Below, piece by piece: positions 16,527-24,241 of a DNA stretch of 36,211 bases. Position numbers and translations under genes: made by a program. The stretch is from Myxococcales bacterium UBA1238 (GTDB lineage: Bacteria > Myxococcota_A > Bradymonadia > UBA7976 > UBA1532). Under the pieces are notes generated by a model. The model was not told where the DNA came from. It saw nothing but the letters and a program-made list of their open reading frames with translations, and did not search any database. Location: contig DBWM01000004.1 in the NCBI GenBank assembly GCA_002309015.1, positions 7,031-43,241 on the forward strand, read 5' to 3'. Each line of letters opens with the position of its first letter. Position 1 is the first letter of the stretch.

Positions 16527-16869
16527 AAAGAAAAAACGCTACAAGCTCATCAGCCGCATGGCGCGCGCCCAAAAACGCGCCCAATCCCAAACCAAAACCG
16601 TCAAAGAGGAAGGTATCGGCGACATCAGCGCCCTTTTAGCCGAAGCGCGCAGACGTCAGGCAGGCCCCGCAGACGGCGGTCAAAAAATGGAAGTGGTCGA
16701 ATACAAAGGCGGCGGCGGATTGCTGACCAGCATGCGCGGCGGATTTCAGGATTTTGTAGGCCAGGGCGATCAGGCGAAGAAGAAAAAGACGAGTGTTCTC
16801 GATGTGTTGCTGTGGATCGCGACGATCGCTGCGTTCGGGTATTTTATTTATAAACGCTTTTTGCGCTGA
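16519..16869 (+). CDS. Small basic protein with a C-terminal membrane anchor, unrecognised
   Basis: The 116-aa protein starts with a very basic segment (MTEKKKRYKLISRMARAQKRA), followed by a Gln/Thr/Lys-rich region, a glycine-rich patch (YKGGGGLLTSMRGG) and a single hydrophobic helix at about 95-113 (VLLWIATIAAFGYFIYKRF) ending in Arg. The layout is that of a tail-anchored inner-membrane protein with a cytoplasmic, possibly nucleic-acid-binding head. The ATG at 16519 overlaps the SDR gene by 8 nt. I know no named family. Function unknown. Confidence 0.7.
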   Translation: MTEKKKRYKLISRMARAQKRAQSQTKTVKEEGIGDISALLAEARRRQAGPADGGQKMEVVEYKGGGGLLTSMRGGFQDFVGQGDQAKKKKTSVLDVLLWIATIAAFGYFIYKRFLR

Positions 16870-16904
16870 TCCGCTGGGCCTGGGCAATGACGTCTCAAGC
16901 CCAT

Positions 16905-16933
16905 GCGCAGGTATAAAACGCGCAGGTATAAAA
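16905..16933. repeat. Two tandem copies of a 15-bp unit
   Basis: GCGCAGGTATAAAA occurs at 16905-16918 and again at 16920-16933, one base apart, giving a 15-bp period. The second copy runs into the A-run that forms the T-tail of the minus-strand tRNA terminator. It is probably a simple local duplication. Confidence 0.8.
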
Positions 16934-16960
16934 AAAGCCCGGCTGCCTCAGCAACCGGGC
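16930..16960 (-). terminator. Rho-independent terminator of the tRNA-fMet unit
   Basis: On the minus strand GCCCGGTTGC pairs with GCAGCCGGGC over ten base pairs (one T-G wobble) around the loop TGAG, and seven T residues follow (16936-16930). The stem begins 2 nt after the encoded CCA end of the tRNA. Confidence 0.95.
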
Positions 16961-16961
16961 C

Positions 16962-17038
<77 letters not shown>

Positions 17039-17065
17039 TCAAGTTTCGCAATGCGAACGACCGAG

Positions 17066-17094
17066 GTTATACGCGCTTATTTTTGAAACGTCAA
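17066..17094 (-). promoter_or_regulatory. Strong promoter of the tRNA-fMet gene
   Basis: On the minus strand TTGACG (17094-17089) and TATAAC (17071-17066) are separated by exactly 17 nt, each matching the sigma-70 consensus at five of six positions. The start point would lie near 17059, about 20 nt before the tRNA. The stretch after the -10 box (CTCGGTCG) is fairly GC-rich, as at stringently controlled stable-RNA promoters. Confidence 0.85.
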
Positions 17095-17169
17095 GCATTT
17101 TTTTCTGCGACATCCATTTTGCAGCCCGGCATTCCCAAAAACATTAAAGAAATCGCATAATTGCGATCT

Positions 17170-18063
17170 TCACCAAATACTGAGGCCTGCCCGTTCTTCG
17201 CGCAAATGCCCCTGAGCATCGTGCGAATCCTGCACAAACAACGGACGACCGCGCACCTGCGCGCATGAAATTTGCCCAAACCGCCCCTTCAAAACGCTCG
17301 CGGAGCGATCATCCCCCATCACGTAAAGCTCATTCCGATGCAGAACAACCTGAAAAATCTCTTTATTTTCAACAAGTTGCTCATCATAAGCGACTAAATA
17401 TTCCCGATGCTGGTTTTGTTCGACCGCAAACCGGCGCGCCTCAAGCTGCGGGTAAGCCGCCTTCAAAAAAGGCCCGGGCGTCACCTGGACGGCCTGCTGC
17501 GCCAGCTTTTGACCATTCACCAAAATCGAAGGCCCAAGCGCATGCACCCGCGCAGGCCCAACGGCCACCACGCGCGTAGTGAACAAACCTTGCCCGGGCC
17601 AATCGATCACCACCGCCGAACCAGGCTGCAGCTGCTCACAGGAAACCCGCTCGTAACGGATTCTATCTCCTTGAATTTGTTGAGGAAACATCTCATCCGA
17701 CTGCACGATGTAAGAGCTTCCCCAAAAGCGATTGAAGACCCAGCAGCCCAGACACAGGGGGCCTAACCACAACCCTGCAAAGGCCAGCACGGCGCGCTTC
17801 AGGGAAAGGGGTAAGCGCTGCTCCTGCTTTTGAAGCAGCCACAAAACCTCACATCCACACCAAAGGCGCACCATTCCCCAGAGACCGAAGAGCAACTTCC
17901 AATGGCCCGGCAACCCCCCCGTCAAAAAAGCGAAAGCGCCGCATAACTCCGCGACCCACAGACAAAAACCCGTTATTCTCCGGCCCAGAAACCAATAAGC
18001 CATTCCCGGCATGGCCATCGAAATCCATAAATCTTGCAAGAGAGTTCGCCGGTAGATACTCAA
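17170..18063 (-). CDS. Signal peptidase I (S26)-fold protein lacking the Ser-Lys dyad
   Basis: The 297-aa protein has a hydrophobic N-terminal third (about four membrane helices, residues 10-115) and then an S26 peptidase-like domain. The order of boxes is that of signal peptidase I: SDEMFPQQIQGD where active enzymes read S-x-S-M-x-P, TTRVVAVGP where they read K-R-V-x-G-x-P, and VMGDDRSAS for G-D-x-R-x-x-S. The nucleophile Ser is replaced by Glu124 and the general-base Lys by Thr163; their 39-residue spacing is close to that of short signal peptidases. It should not cleave preproteins and may bind them or act as a regulator. The start is a TTG at 18063 with AGGA about 7 nt upstream; a stop lies 7 codons further up, with no in-frame ATG between. 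It is divergent from the HEAT lipoprotein. Confidence 0.8.
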   Translation of the reverse strand: MSIYRRTLLQDLWISMAMPGMAYWFLGRRITGFCLWVAELCGAFAFLTGGLPGHWKLLFGLWGMVRLWCGCEVLWLLQKQEQRLPLSLKRAVLAFAGLWLGPLCLGCWVFNRFWGSSYIVQSDEMFPQQIQGDRIRYERVSCEQLQPGSAVVIDWPGQGLFTTRVVAVGPARVHALGPSILVNGQKLAQQAVQVTPGPFLKAAYPQLEARRFAVEQNQHREYLVAYDEQLVENKEIFQVVLHRNELYVMGDDRSASVLKGRFGQISCAQVRGRPLFVQDSHDAQGHLREERAGLSIW

Positions 18064-18266
18064 AATCCATCCTGCATCGGATCAAAAAACTGAGTTTCAA
18101 AATGTACGGTTACGACCGCATACACAGAGTCTTAAGATTCTCAAAACAGCAAGTGCAATCCCTGTACCCTTGACCCTTGCTTTTGATCAGTGTAACTTCA
18201 TGTAAAAATTTCTCAAACACCTTACACTCAGCGAATTTACGCTACCGGACTGACAAGGAAAAATTC

Positions 18267-20048
18267 ATGCGCCGATCGCTTTGGCCGCTCGTTTCAAGTC
18301 TCGCATTCGCCCTCCTCGCCAATGGCTGCGAAAAGGCGGATCCTAATTCTTCTGCGTATTGGATTCAAAAAATTGGGACGGAGGACCGACGCCAGGCCAT
18401 CCAAAAACTGGGCGAAATGAAAGCCCAGGATGCGGTCCAGCCATTGATGGAGGCATATAAAGAAAACCGACATCGCGCGCAAATCATTACCGCCCTTTCG
18501 CAAATTGGTGACAAAGCGGCAACGCCCACCATGCTCGAAGCGCTCAAAGATACGACAGAACCCAAATCGGGTCAGCTGGCCGCCGCAACGCTGCTCGACT
18601 GGGGTGAAGTCAACCACGCGGATGTCTTCGTACCTGTTTTAAGCAACAAGGCGACGCCTAAAGAGACGCTTTACGGCGTGCTCAAAATCCTGGCGGAATC
18701 GCCCGATCCCCGCGCAACTTCAGTCCTTTTGGAGATCTTGACGGGCGATCCCGACCTGCAGCCGATCACCTTAAATGGTCTGGCTGCGGAAGCCCTCGGC
18801 AAGCTCAAGGAACCGAAAGCCATCGATGGCCTGATCTCCTGTCTCTGGCTCGACGATCACCTGGGGCGCAACGAAGTCCCCAACTGCCGCCTGGCGTTAA
18901 ACCGCATCGGACCTCAGGCCGTGCCCGCCCTGATTCAGGCGCTCGAACGCAAAAACCGCGGCGTCGAAAAGCGCGCGCATAAATTCAAGTTCGACAAGGG
19001 TGGTCTGATCGAGGCGAAAGCGGCGGAAGTCCTGATCGATTTTGCGCCAGCTGAAGCGGTTGAACCTCTGCTCGCAGCCCTCAAGCGCACCGAGACGATG
19101 CCGGTTGAATTCCAGCAAAAGCCCGATAAAGCCAACGCTTTCGTGATGAGCGGCGTCCAGAAGGTCATCTCGATCTCGACGGCCCTCGCAGCCATCGGCG
19201 ATGAGCGCGCGGTGGAACCTTTACTCGCGATTGCAGGCTCAAAGGAACTCGCCCTCGAACATAAAATGGCAGCGACGCAGCAGCTGGCGTTTTTGGGCAG
19301 CACCAAAGCTTTGCCTGGCCTGATCAAGCTGCTCGACGATGAACCTCACCAGAATGATCCGGTCAGCCAGGGATTCCGCATTCAGCTCGCTCTGGCCGTC
19401 ACCAATTTGCTGGACGGCAGCAGCGCCGATCTCATGAAGAAGGTTGAAGCCAAACTCAAGGCGATCCGCGACAAAATGCCCAAATATGCAGCGGACAAAA
19501 AACCGGACGTGGCCAAGGCGCAGGCGAAAATCAAAGAAATTGATGATTTGATTGCCGAAGATGAAAAGGATCTCACGACCGAAGCCAACAGAGCGAAGCT
19601 GCGCGCTCACAAAGAAGAAAAAGAACAGTGGAAGAACGCGCTCAACCAGTATAACGCCGACATCAAGGCGTACGACGATTGGGCCAAAGAATACGACAAC
19701 ATGCTCACCAAGATCGAAGCGCTCCGCGAATGCACCGACAACGCCGCATGCTGGGGCAACAAGCTGGCCGACGAGAAAAGCACTGTCCGCATGATGGCCG
19801 CCTATCGCCTCGCCCAGTCCAAAGATCCTCAGGCTGCAGTGCCCGAACTCATCAAGCATGTGAACACCGAAGATCTCACGCTTCGCAACGTTATTTTCTT
19901 TGGTCTCAACCGCTTAGGCGATCACAGCATCATTCCTGAACTTGAAAAACTGCGCGCAGCTGACGTTGAAAGAGCCGCCAAGAAGAAAGAATTCCAGGGC
20001 GCCATCTACACGATCGATCTCATGCTCGCAAAGCTGAGCCATAGATAA
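18267..20048 (+). CDS. HEAT-repeat lipoprotein with a coiled-coil insert
   Basis: The 593-aa protein starts with a lipoprotein signal (MRRSLWPLVSSLAFALLANGC, Cys21). HEAT/PBS-lyase-type helical repeats follow (for example AVQPLMEAYKENRHRAQIITALSQIGD, AVEPLLAALK, KALPGLIKLLDD) to about residue 390. Residues about 390-505 form a charged coiled coil (many Lys, Glu, Asp), and repeats resume to the end (AVPELIKHVNTEDLTLRNVIFFGLNRLGD). Such proteins are usually periplasmic or outer-membrane scaffolds; no enzyme motif is seen. The ATG at 18267 has AAGGAA at 18255-18260; a longer frame from 18177 lacks a signal-like start. A deoxynucleoside kinase gene follows after 76 nt. Confidence 0.85.
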   Translation: MRRSLWPLVSSLAFALLANGCEKADPNSSAYWIQKIGTEDRRQAIQKLGEMKAQDAVQPLMEAYKENRHRAQIITALSQIGDKAATPTMLEALKDTTEPKSGQLAAATLLDWGEVNHADVFVPVLSNKATPKETLYGVLKILAESPDPRATSVLLEILTGDPDLQPITLNGLAAEALGKLKEPKAIDGLISCLWLDDHLGRNEVPNCRLALNRIGPQAVPALIQALERKNRGVEKRAHKFKFDKGGLIEAKAAEVLIDFAPAEAVEPLLAALKRTETMPVEFQQKPDKANAFVMSGVQKVISISTALAAIGDERAVEPLLAIAGSKELALEHKMAATQQLAFLGSTKALPGLIKLLDDEPHQNDPVSQGFRIQLALAVTNLLDGSSADLMKKVEAKLKAIRDKMPKYAADKKPDVAKAQAKIKEIDDLIAEDEKDLTTEANRAKLRAHKEEKEQWKNALNQYNADIKAYDDWAKEYDNMLTKIEALRECTDNAACWGNKLADEKSTVRMMAAYRLAQSKDPQAAVPELIKHVNTEDLTLRNVIFFGLNRLGDHSIIPELEKLRAADVERAAKKKEFQGAIYTIDLMLAKLSHR

Positions 20049-20124
20049 AATCACTTCTTTTTCAAACATTTCGCTGCAAACGCGTTCTTGCAAAAGCGCT
20101 TGTTTGCTGTCTTGAGGCCAAATT

Positions 20125-20745
20125 TTGACTCGTCCTCTTTACGTTGCAATCGAAGGGCCTATCGGGGTGGGCAAAACCACCCTCGTTCATCGCCTCTCAA
20201 AGCGCATGCAAGCCCAAATCGTCCTCGAAGCTTTCGAGGACAACCCCTTCTTAGAGCGCTTTTACAGCGACCGCGATCGCTACGCGTTTCAAACCCAGCT
20301 CTGCTTCCTGATGAGCCGCTTTCATCAGCAGCAGGAGCTGGCGCAAACGGATCTTTTCAGACCCAGCATCCTGGCGGATTATCACCTTTTAAAGGATCGC
20401 ATCTTTGCGCGACTCACCCTCAGGGATGACGAACTTTCCCTTTATGATCGCATCTTTAACTCGCTTGAAGCGCATATTTTACAACCCGATGTTCTGGTGT
20501 ATTTAACCGCCCGTCAGGAAGTTTTGCTGGAGCGCATCCGCAAACGCGGTCGCTCCTACGAAGCGAACTTTGATCCCGAATATCTGCTCAACTTGAGCGA
20601 GCTTTATGAGCATTATTTTGCTCATTACGAAAAAACCCCGCTTTTGCGACTCGACACATCCGATCTCGATTGCGTCTCGTCGGATGAAACGATCGAAGCG
20701 ATTTACGCGCAAATTGTGCAACTTGCAGAAGCGAGGGCGGCGTAA
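20125..20745 (+). CDS. Deoxynucleoside kinase (dGK/dAK-type)
   Basis: The 206-aa cytoplasmic enzyme phosphorylates deoxynucleosides in the salvage pathway. It has the Walker A loop EGPIGVGKTT (10-19), the acidic pair in VLEAFEDNPFLERFY, the FQTQLCFLMSRF helix, the family motif around YDRIF, and the Arg-rich lid RIRKRGRSYE. These match bacterial deoxyguanosine/deoxyadenosine kinases; which base is preferred cannot be told. The start is a TTG at 20125 with GAGG at 20114-20117, correctly spaced. It lies 76 nt after the HEAT lipoprotein and 61 nt before zapA on the same strand. Confidence 0.92.
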   Translation: MTRPLYVAIEGPIGVGKTTLVHRLSKRMQAQIVLEAFEDNPFLERFYSDRDRYAFQTQLCFLMSRFHQQQELAQTDLFRPSILADYHLLKDRIFARLTLRDDELSLYDRIFNSLEAHILQPDVLVYLTARQEVLLERIRKRGRSYEANFDPEYLLNLSELYEHYFAHYEKTPLLRLDTSDLDCVSSDETIEAIYAQIVQLAEARAA

Positions 20746-20806
20746 GGCTGAGCTCGCTTGTTGACCGCCTCTCTTCTGGGCATCATGGATGCTGCGAGCG
20801 TAAACT

Positions 20807-21139
20807 GTGAAAACGCAACGGATTTTCATTGCAGGTCAGCAAATTACACTGCGCACGACTGCGGAGCCGGAGCAGGTTGAACGCGTCACATCGCTCGTCG
20901 AAACTTTTTTGAACCGGGCACAGCAGCAAGGTGCAAATTCAACGAACGCCCTGATTTTGACCGCGATTTATCTGGCTGAGGCGCTCCTTCGCGAGCAAAA
21001 AGCGCGAGAGCAGCTTCAGCAAGAAGCAGAGGCGGAGGCGGTCAACCTTCAACAAACCATCGATCAACTTTCTGCCGTCGAGCCTAAAGCGGAAATCGAC
21101 TTGGAAATGGCAGGAAGATCTCGCCTGATTCCAACCTAA
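20807..21139 (+). CDS. zapA: Cell division protein ZapA-like
   Basis: ZapA binds FtsZ and promotes bundling of the Z-ring filaments. The 110-aa protein has the N-terminal beta-hairpin (RIFIAGQQITLRTTAEPEQVERVTSLVETFL) and a helical tail (ALILTAIYLAEALLREQKAREQLQQEAEAEA) that fits the ZapA coiled coil. The GTG at 20807 starts the protein; no obvious ribosome site is seen. It lies directly upstream of rny, an arrangement familiar in deltaproteobacteria. Confidence 0.85.
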   Translation: MKTQRIFIAGQQITLRTTAEPEQVERVTSLVETFLNRAQQQGANSTNALILTAIYLAEALLREQKAREQLQQEAEAEAVNLQQTIDQLSAVEPKAEIDLEMAGRSRLIPT

Positions 21140-21180
21140 ATTCAGGTAATTACGTTTTTTTGGCCAGTAATGGAGTGAGT

Positions 21181-22716
21181 ATGGAGTGGGTCATCGCCGG
21201 TCTTGCAGGTCTCGCCATCGGATGGTGGGTGGGATTTGCCTTCTCCCGGCGCGGCAACCATCAGAATGAGGAGAAACGACTCCGCGAAGAAGCAGACCAA
21301 CGTGTAGAAGCGGCCCGAAAAGAAACCGAACGCGCCGTGCGCGCAGAAGTTGAAGCTTTGACAGCAGCTGCACAAACCGAAGCCGAACAACGCCGGAGAG
21401 AGCTCCGCAAGCGAGAAGATCGCGCTCAAAAACGCGAGCAAGATGCCGAAAAACGCGACGAACAATTGCAAAAACGCGATGCGCATATCAGCCGGCGCGA
21501 AAAAGAGATTGGGCGACGCGAAAAACGGTTGGATCACCAGGAGGCCGATCTCGAAGAAGCTTTGGCCAAAGCGCGCAGCCAAATCGAAGCCGTAGCGGGC
21601 ATTTCACCCGAACAAGCGCGCGAAATTCTGCTCGATGAAGTCCGCGATGAGGTGCGCAAACAATCGATCGACGAAATCAGAGCCATCGAACGCGAAGCGC
21701 GAAGCCTGGCCGACGAGCGCGCCTGCATGATCGTGAGCACCGCAATCCAGCGTTACGCCAGCGAACATGTAGCCGATCGCACCATCACCACCCTCAGCCT
21801 GCCCGGCGAAGACATGAAAGGCCGCGTGATCGGCCGCGAAGGGCGCAACATCCGCGCCTTTGAATCCGCCACCGGCTGCGATCTGATCGTAGACGACGTG
21901 CCCGACGCCGTGGTGATCAGCTCGTTTAACCCCATTCGCCGTGAAATCGCGCGGTTATCGCTCGAAAAGCTGCTGGTCGACGGCCGCATTCACCCTGCGC
22001 GCATCGAAGAGGTGGTGGAACGCGTCAAGTCCGAAATGGATCAGGTCATCCGCCAGTATGGCGAAGATGCGGCGGCCGAGGTTGAGGTCTCCGGGCTCCC
22101 CTCCGATGTGTTAAAAGCCCTGGGACGCCTGCATTTTTGCAACAACTTTGGGCAAAACGTGTTGCGGCACAGCATCGAGGTGGCCTTTTTGGCCGGCGCC
22201 ATAGCGGCTGAATTTGGCATCAACGTCAAGCACGCGAGAAGAGCGGGTCTGCTGCACGACATCGGCAAAGCGGTCGATCACGAGACCGAAGGCGCCCATG
22301 CCGAAGCGGGCGCTGCGTTGTTGCGCAAGCATGGAGAAAATAAAACGATCATCCAGGCGGTGGCCGCACATCACAGCTACGATCAGCAAAAAACCCTGCT
22401 CTGCCAGATCGTGGCTGCAGCCAATACCCTTTCGGCCTCACGCCCCGGAGCTCGCCGCGAAGCGCTGCTTTCTTACGTGAAACGCCTCGAGGATCTCGAA
22501 AACGTCGTGTCCGAATTCAACGGTGTAGACCAGGTTTACGCCATGCAAGCCGGTCGCGAACTGCGCGTCTTCGTCGATCAGACCAAGCTCTCGGATCGCG
22601 AATCCGAAATCCTCGCGCGCGACATCGCCCAAAAGATCGAAACCACCTGCCCACAACCGGGCGAGGTCAAAGTGACCGTCACCCGCGCCACCAAAGCGAT
22701 CCAATACGCCAAGTAA
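21181..22716 (+). CDS. rny: Ribonuclease Y
   Basis: RNase Y is a membrane-anchored endoribonuclease that starts mRNA decay. The 511-aa protein has an N-terminal membrane helix (WVIAGLAGLAIGWWVGFAF), a long coiled coil with repeated KRE/KRD segments (about 25-190), a KH domain (about 205-270, MKGRVIGREGRNIRAFE) and an HD domain with the His-Asp metal pair at about 359-360 (LLHDIGKAVDHE). The ATG at 21181 has GGAG at 21172-21175; an in-frame TTG at 21160 is less likely. With ybeY and phoH close by, the region is rich in RNA-turnover genes. It is convergent with ybeY, 38 nt away. Confidence 0.96.
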   Translation: MEWVIAGLAGLAIGWWVGFAFSRRGNHQNEEKRLREEADQRVEAARKETERAVRAEVEALTAAAQTEAEQRRRELRKREDRAQKREQDAEKRDEQLQKRDAHISRREKEIGRREKRLDHQEADLEEALAKARSQIEAVAGISPEQAREILLDEVRDEVRKQSIDEIRAIEREARSLADERACMIVSTAIQRYASEHVADRTITTLSLPGEDMKGRVIGREGRNIRAFESATGCDLIVDDVPDAVVISSFNPIRREIARLSLEKLLVDGRIHPARIEEVVERVKSEMDQVIRQYGEDAAAEVEVSGLPSDVLKALGRLHFCNNFGQNVLRHSIEVAFLAGAIAAEFGINVKHARRAGLLHDIGKAVDHETEGAHAEAGAALLRKHGENKTIIQAVAAHHSYDQQKTLLCQIVAAANTLSASRPGARREALLSYVKRLEDLENVVSEFNGVDQVYAMQAGRELRVFVDQTKLSDRESEILARDIAQKIETTCPQPGEVKVTVTRATKAIQYAK

Positions 22717-22754
22717 GCGTCCTGCCCCCGACAAAATCAGCTAACCCGCCGGTT

Positions 22755-23258
22755 TTATTGTTCTTTTGCCATCTCTCTAGGCCAGTTCAGCAACACCGGA
22801 ATCCAGCGCGCCTCCGCCGCTTCCATCACCTCGGCGTCTTCTGGCGTCATGTGATCGAGGCCCGTCAGATGGAGCACGCCGTGGAGCATCAGGAAGCAGA
22901 CTTCCTCATCGAGTCCCCAGCGAGGCGCTTGATCGCCCGCAAAAAGCCGCTCCAGGCAACCCAGTTGCGCTTGCCGCTCCGCCGTCTCAAGGCTGATCAC
23001 GATGTCGCCCAACGGCACCGGCATTCCCTCAGGCAGCGCCAAATCCTCACCCTCGATCTGAGGGAAGCTGAGCACGTCGGTCGGGCGATCCTTTTGACGA
23101 TATTCTGCATTTAATTCGCAGATTTCCGCGTCATCGCAAAACACCATCGTCAGATCGGAATCCGCATAGCCCACGCATTGAAGCAGTCGCTCAGCCCGCT
23201 TTTGCAGCAGAGGCAAATCGAGCCCGCGCAACTCGCTGTGCTGCTGAATCGAAATCAT
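22755..23258 (-). CDS. ybeY: Endoribonuclease YbeY
   Basis: YbeY is a zinc-dependent endoribonuclease needed for 16S rRNA 3' maturation and ribosome quality control. The 167-aa protein has the UPF0054 signature HGVLHLTGLDH with zinc histidines 126, 130 and 136, plus the typical AEYRQKDRPTDVLSFP segment. Its ATG overlaps the phoH stop by 4 nt (ATGA), so it is translationally coupled to phoH. It ends the minus-strand operon. Confidence 0.96.
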   Translation of the reverse strand: MISIQQHSELRGLDLPLLQKRAERLLQCVGYADSDLTMVFCDDAEICELNAEYRQKDRPTDVLSFPQIEGEDLALPEGMPVPLGDIVISLETAERQAQLGCLERLFAGDQAPRWGLDEEVCFLMLHGVLHLTGLDHMTPEDAEVMEAAEARWIPVLLNWPREMAKEQ

Positions 23259-24241
23259 CGCCCCGCCTCCTCCGCGTCATATGCGCGCACGATCGCCTGC
23301 ACCAGGGGATGGCGCACCACATCGATGGGCGTCAATCGAATCATCCGGATCGCCTCGATGGAGCTCAGCAGATGCAGCGCGTGGCGCAACCCGCTCTCCA
23401 CGCCGCCCGGCAAATCCACCTGGCTCAAATCCCCCGTCACCACCGCCCGCGAACTGGGACCCAAACGGGTTAAAAACATCTTCATCTGCTCTTTGGTCGT
23501 GTTTTGGGCCTCATCCAAAATCACGAACGAAGCATTCAAAGTACGACCGCGCATAAAGGCGAGGGGGGCAACCTCTAAAACCTGATCCTCTGTCAGTTTC
23601 AGGGCCTGCTCCATGCCGACCAAATCGAACAAGGCGTCGTAAAGCGGCCGCAAATAGGGATTGACCTTTTCGACCAGACTGCCGGGCAAAAACCCCAGCC
23701 GCTCCCCCGCTTCGACCGCCGGGCGCGTCAGCACGATGCGCTTAACCTCGTGGCGCTTTAAAGCAGCCACCGCAGCGGCCATCGCCAGATAGGTTTTCCC
23801 CGTTCCCGCAGGCCCTGTAGCGAAGACCAAATCCGACTGCGCCATCGCGTCGAGATACGCCTTCTGATTTTGAGATTTTGGCGTAATTTGGCGTAAGTCG
23901 TTGGTTGTTAAGATACTTTGGCCGTGAAGCTCATCCAGCCTCACCGACTCATCTTCGCGCAAAAGGGCGATCGAGCGCTCCACATCTTTAACAAAGAGCG
24001 GCGCGCCCCCGCGCAAAAGCTTGCAGAGTTCATCCAGCACGCGGACCGCAAACGCGCGCGCATCGGGACGCCCCTGAACCGTGATCTCGGACCCTCTCGC
24101 CGAAATGCGCACATCGAGCTCGCGCTCGAGCAAGCGGCGATGCACATCCTGAGGACCAAAAAGAGGCAATAAAAGAACGGAGCCCTCAGGCAGGACAAAG
24201 GTCGTAACCTCTCGTTTTTGCAGATTTTTATCGGAGGTCAT
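23255..24241 (-). CDS. PhoH-family ATPase (YbeZ-like)
   Basis: The 328-aa protein matches PhoH/YbeZ, a P-loop ATPase linked to RNA metabolism and partner of YbeY. A short N-terminal KH-like region (about 20-80) precedes the ATPase core: ITPKSQNQKAYLDAM, Walker A GPAGTGKT (143-150), LTRPAVEAGERLGFLPG, Walker B FVILDEAQNTT and VVTGDLSQVDLP. I chose the ATG at 24241, which overlaps the DUF4388 gene end by 14 nt; an in-frame GTG at 24250 is possible. Neither has a clear ribosome site, so coupling to the upstream gene is likely. In many genomes a 7TM-HD gene sits between phoH and ybeY; here it is missing. Confidence 0.95.
   Translation of the reverse strand: MTSDKNLQKREVTTFVLPEGSVLLLPLFGPQDVHRRLLERELDVRISARGSEITVQGRPDARAFAVRVLDELCKLLRGGAPLFVKDVERSIALLREDESVRLDELHGQSILTTNDLRQITPKSQNQKAYLDAMAQSDLVFATGPAGTGKTYLAMAAAVAALKRHEVKRIVLTRPAVEAGERLGFLPGSLVEKVNPYLRPLYDALFDLVGMEQALKLTEDQVLEVAPLAFMRGRTLNASFVILDEAQNTTKEQMKMFLTRLGPSSRAVVTGDLSQVDLPGGVESGLRHALHLLSSIEAIRMIRLTPIDVVRHPLVQAIVRAYDAEEAGR

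Noticed and set aside
22740..22760. Bidirectional terminator between rny and ybeY (AACC-CGCC-GGTT)
   Set aside because: Only four pairs in the stem; could arise by chance.
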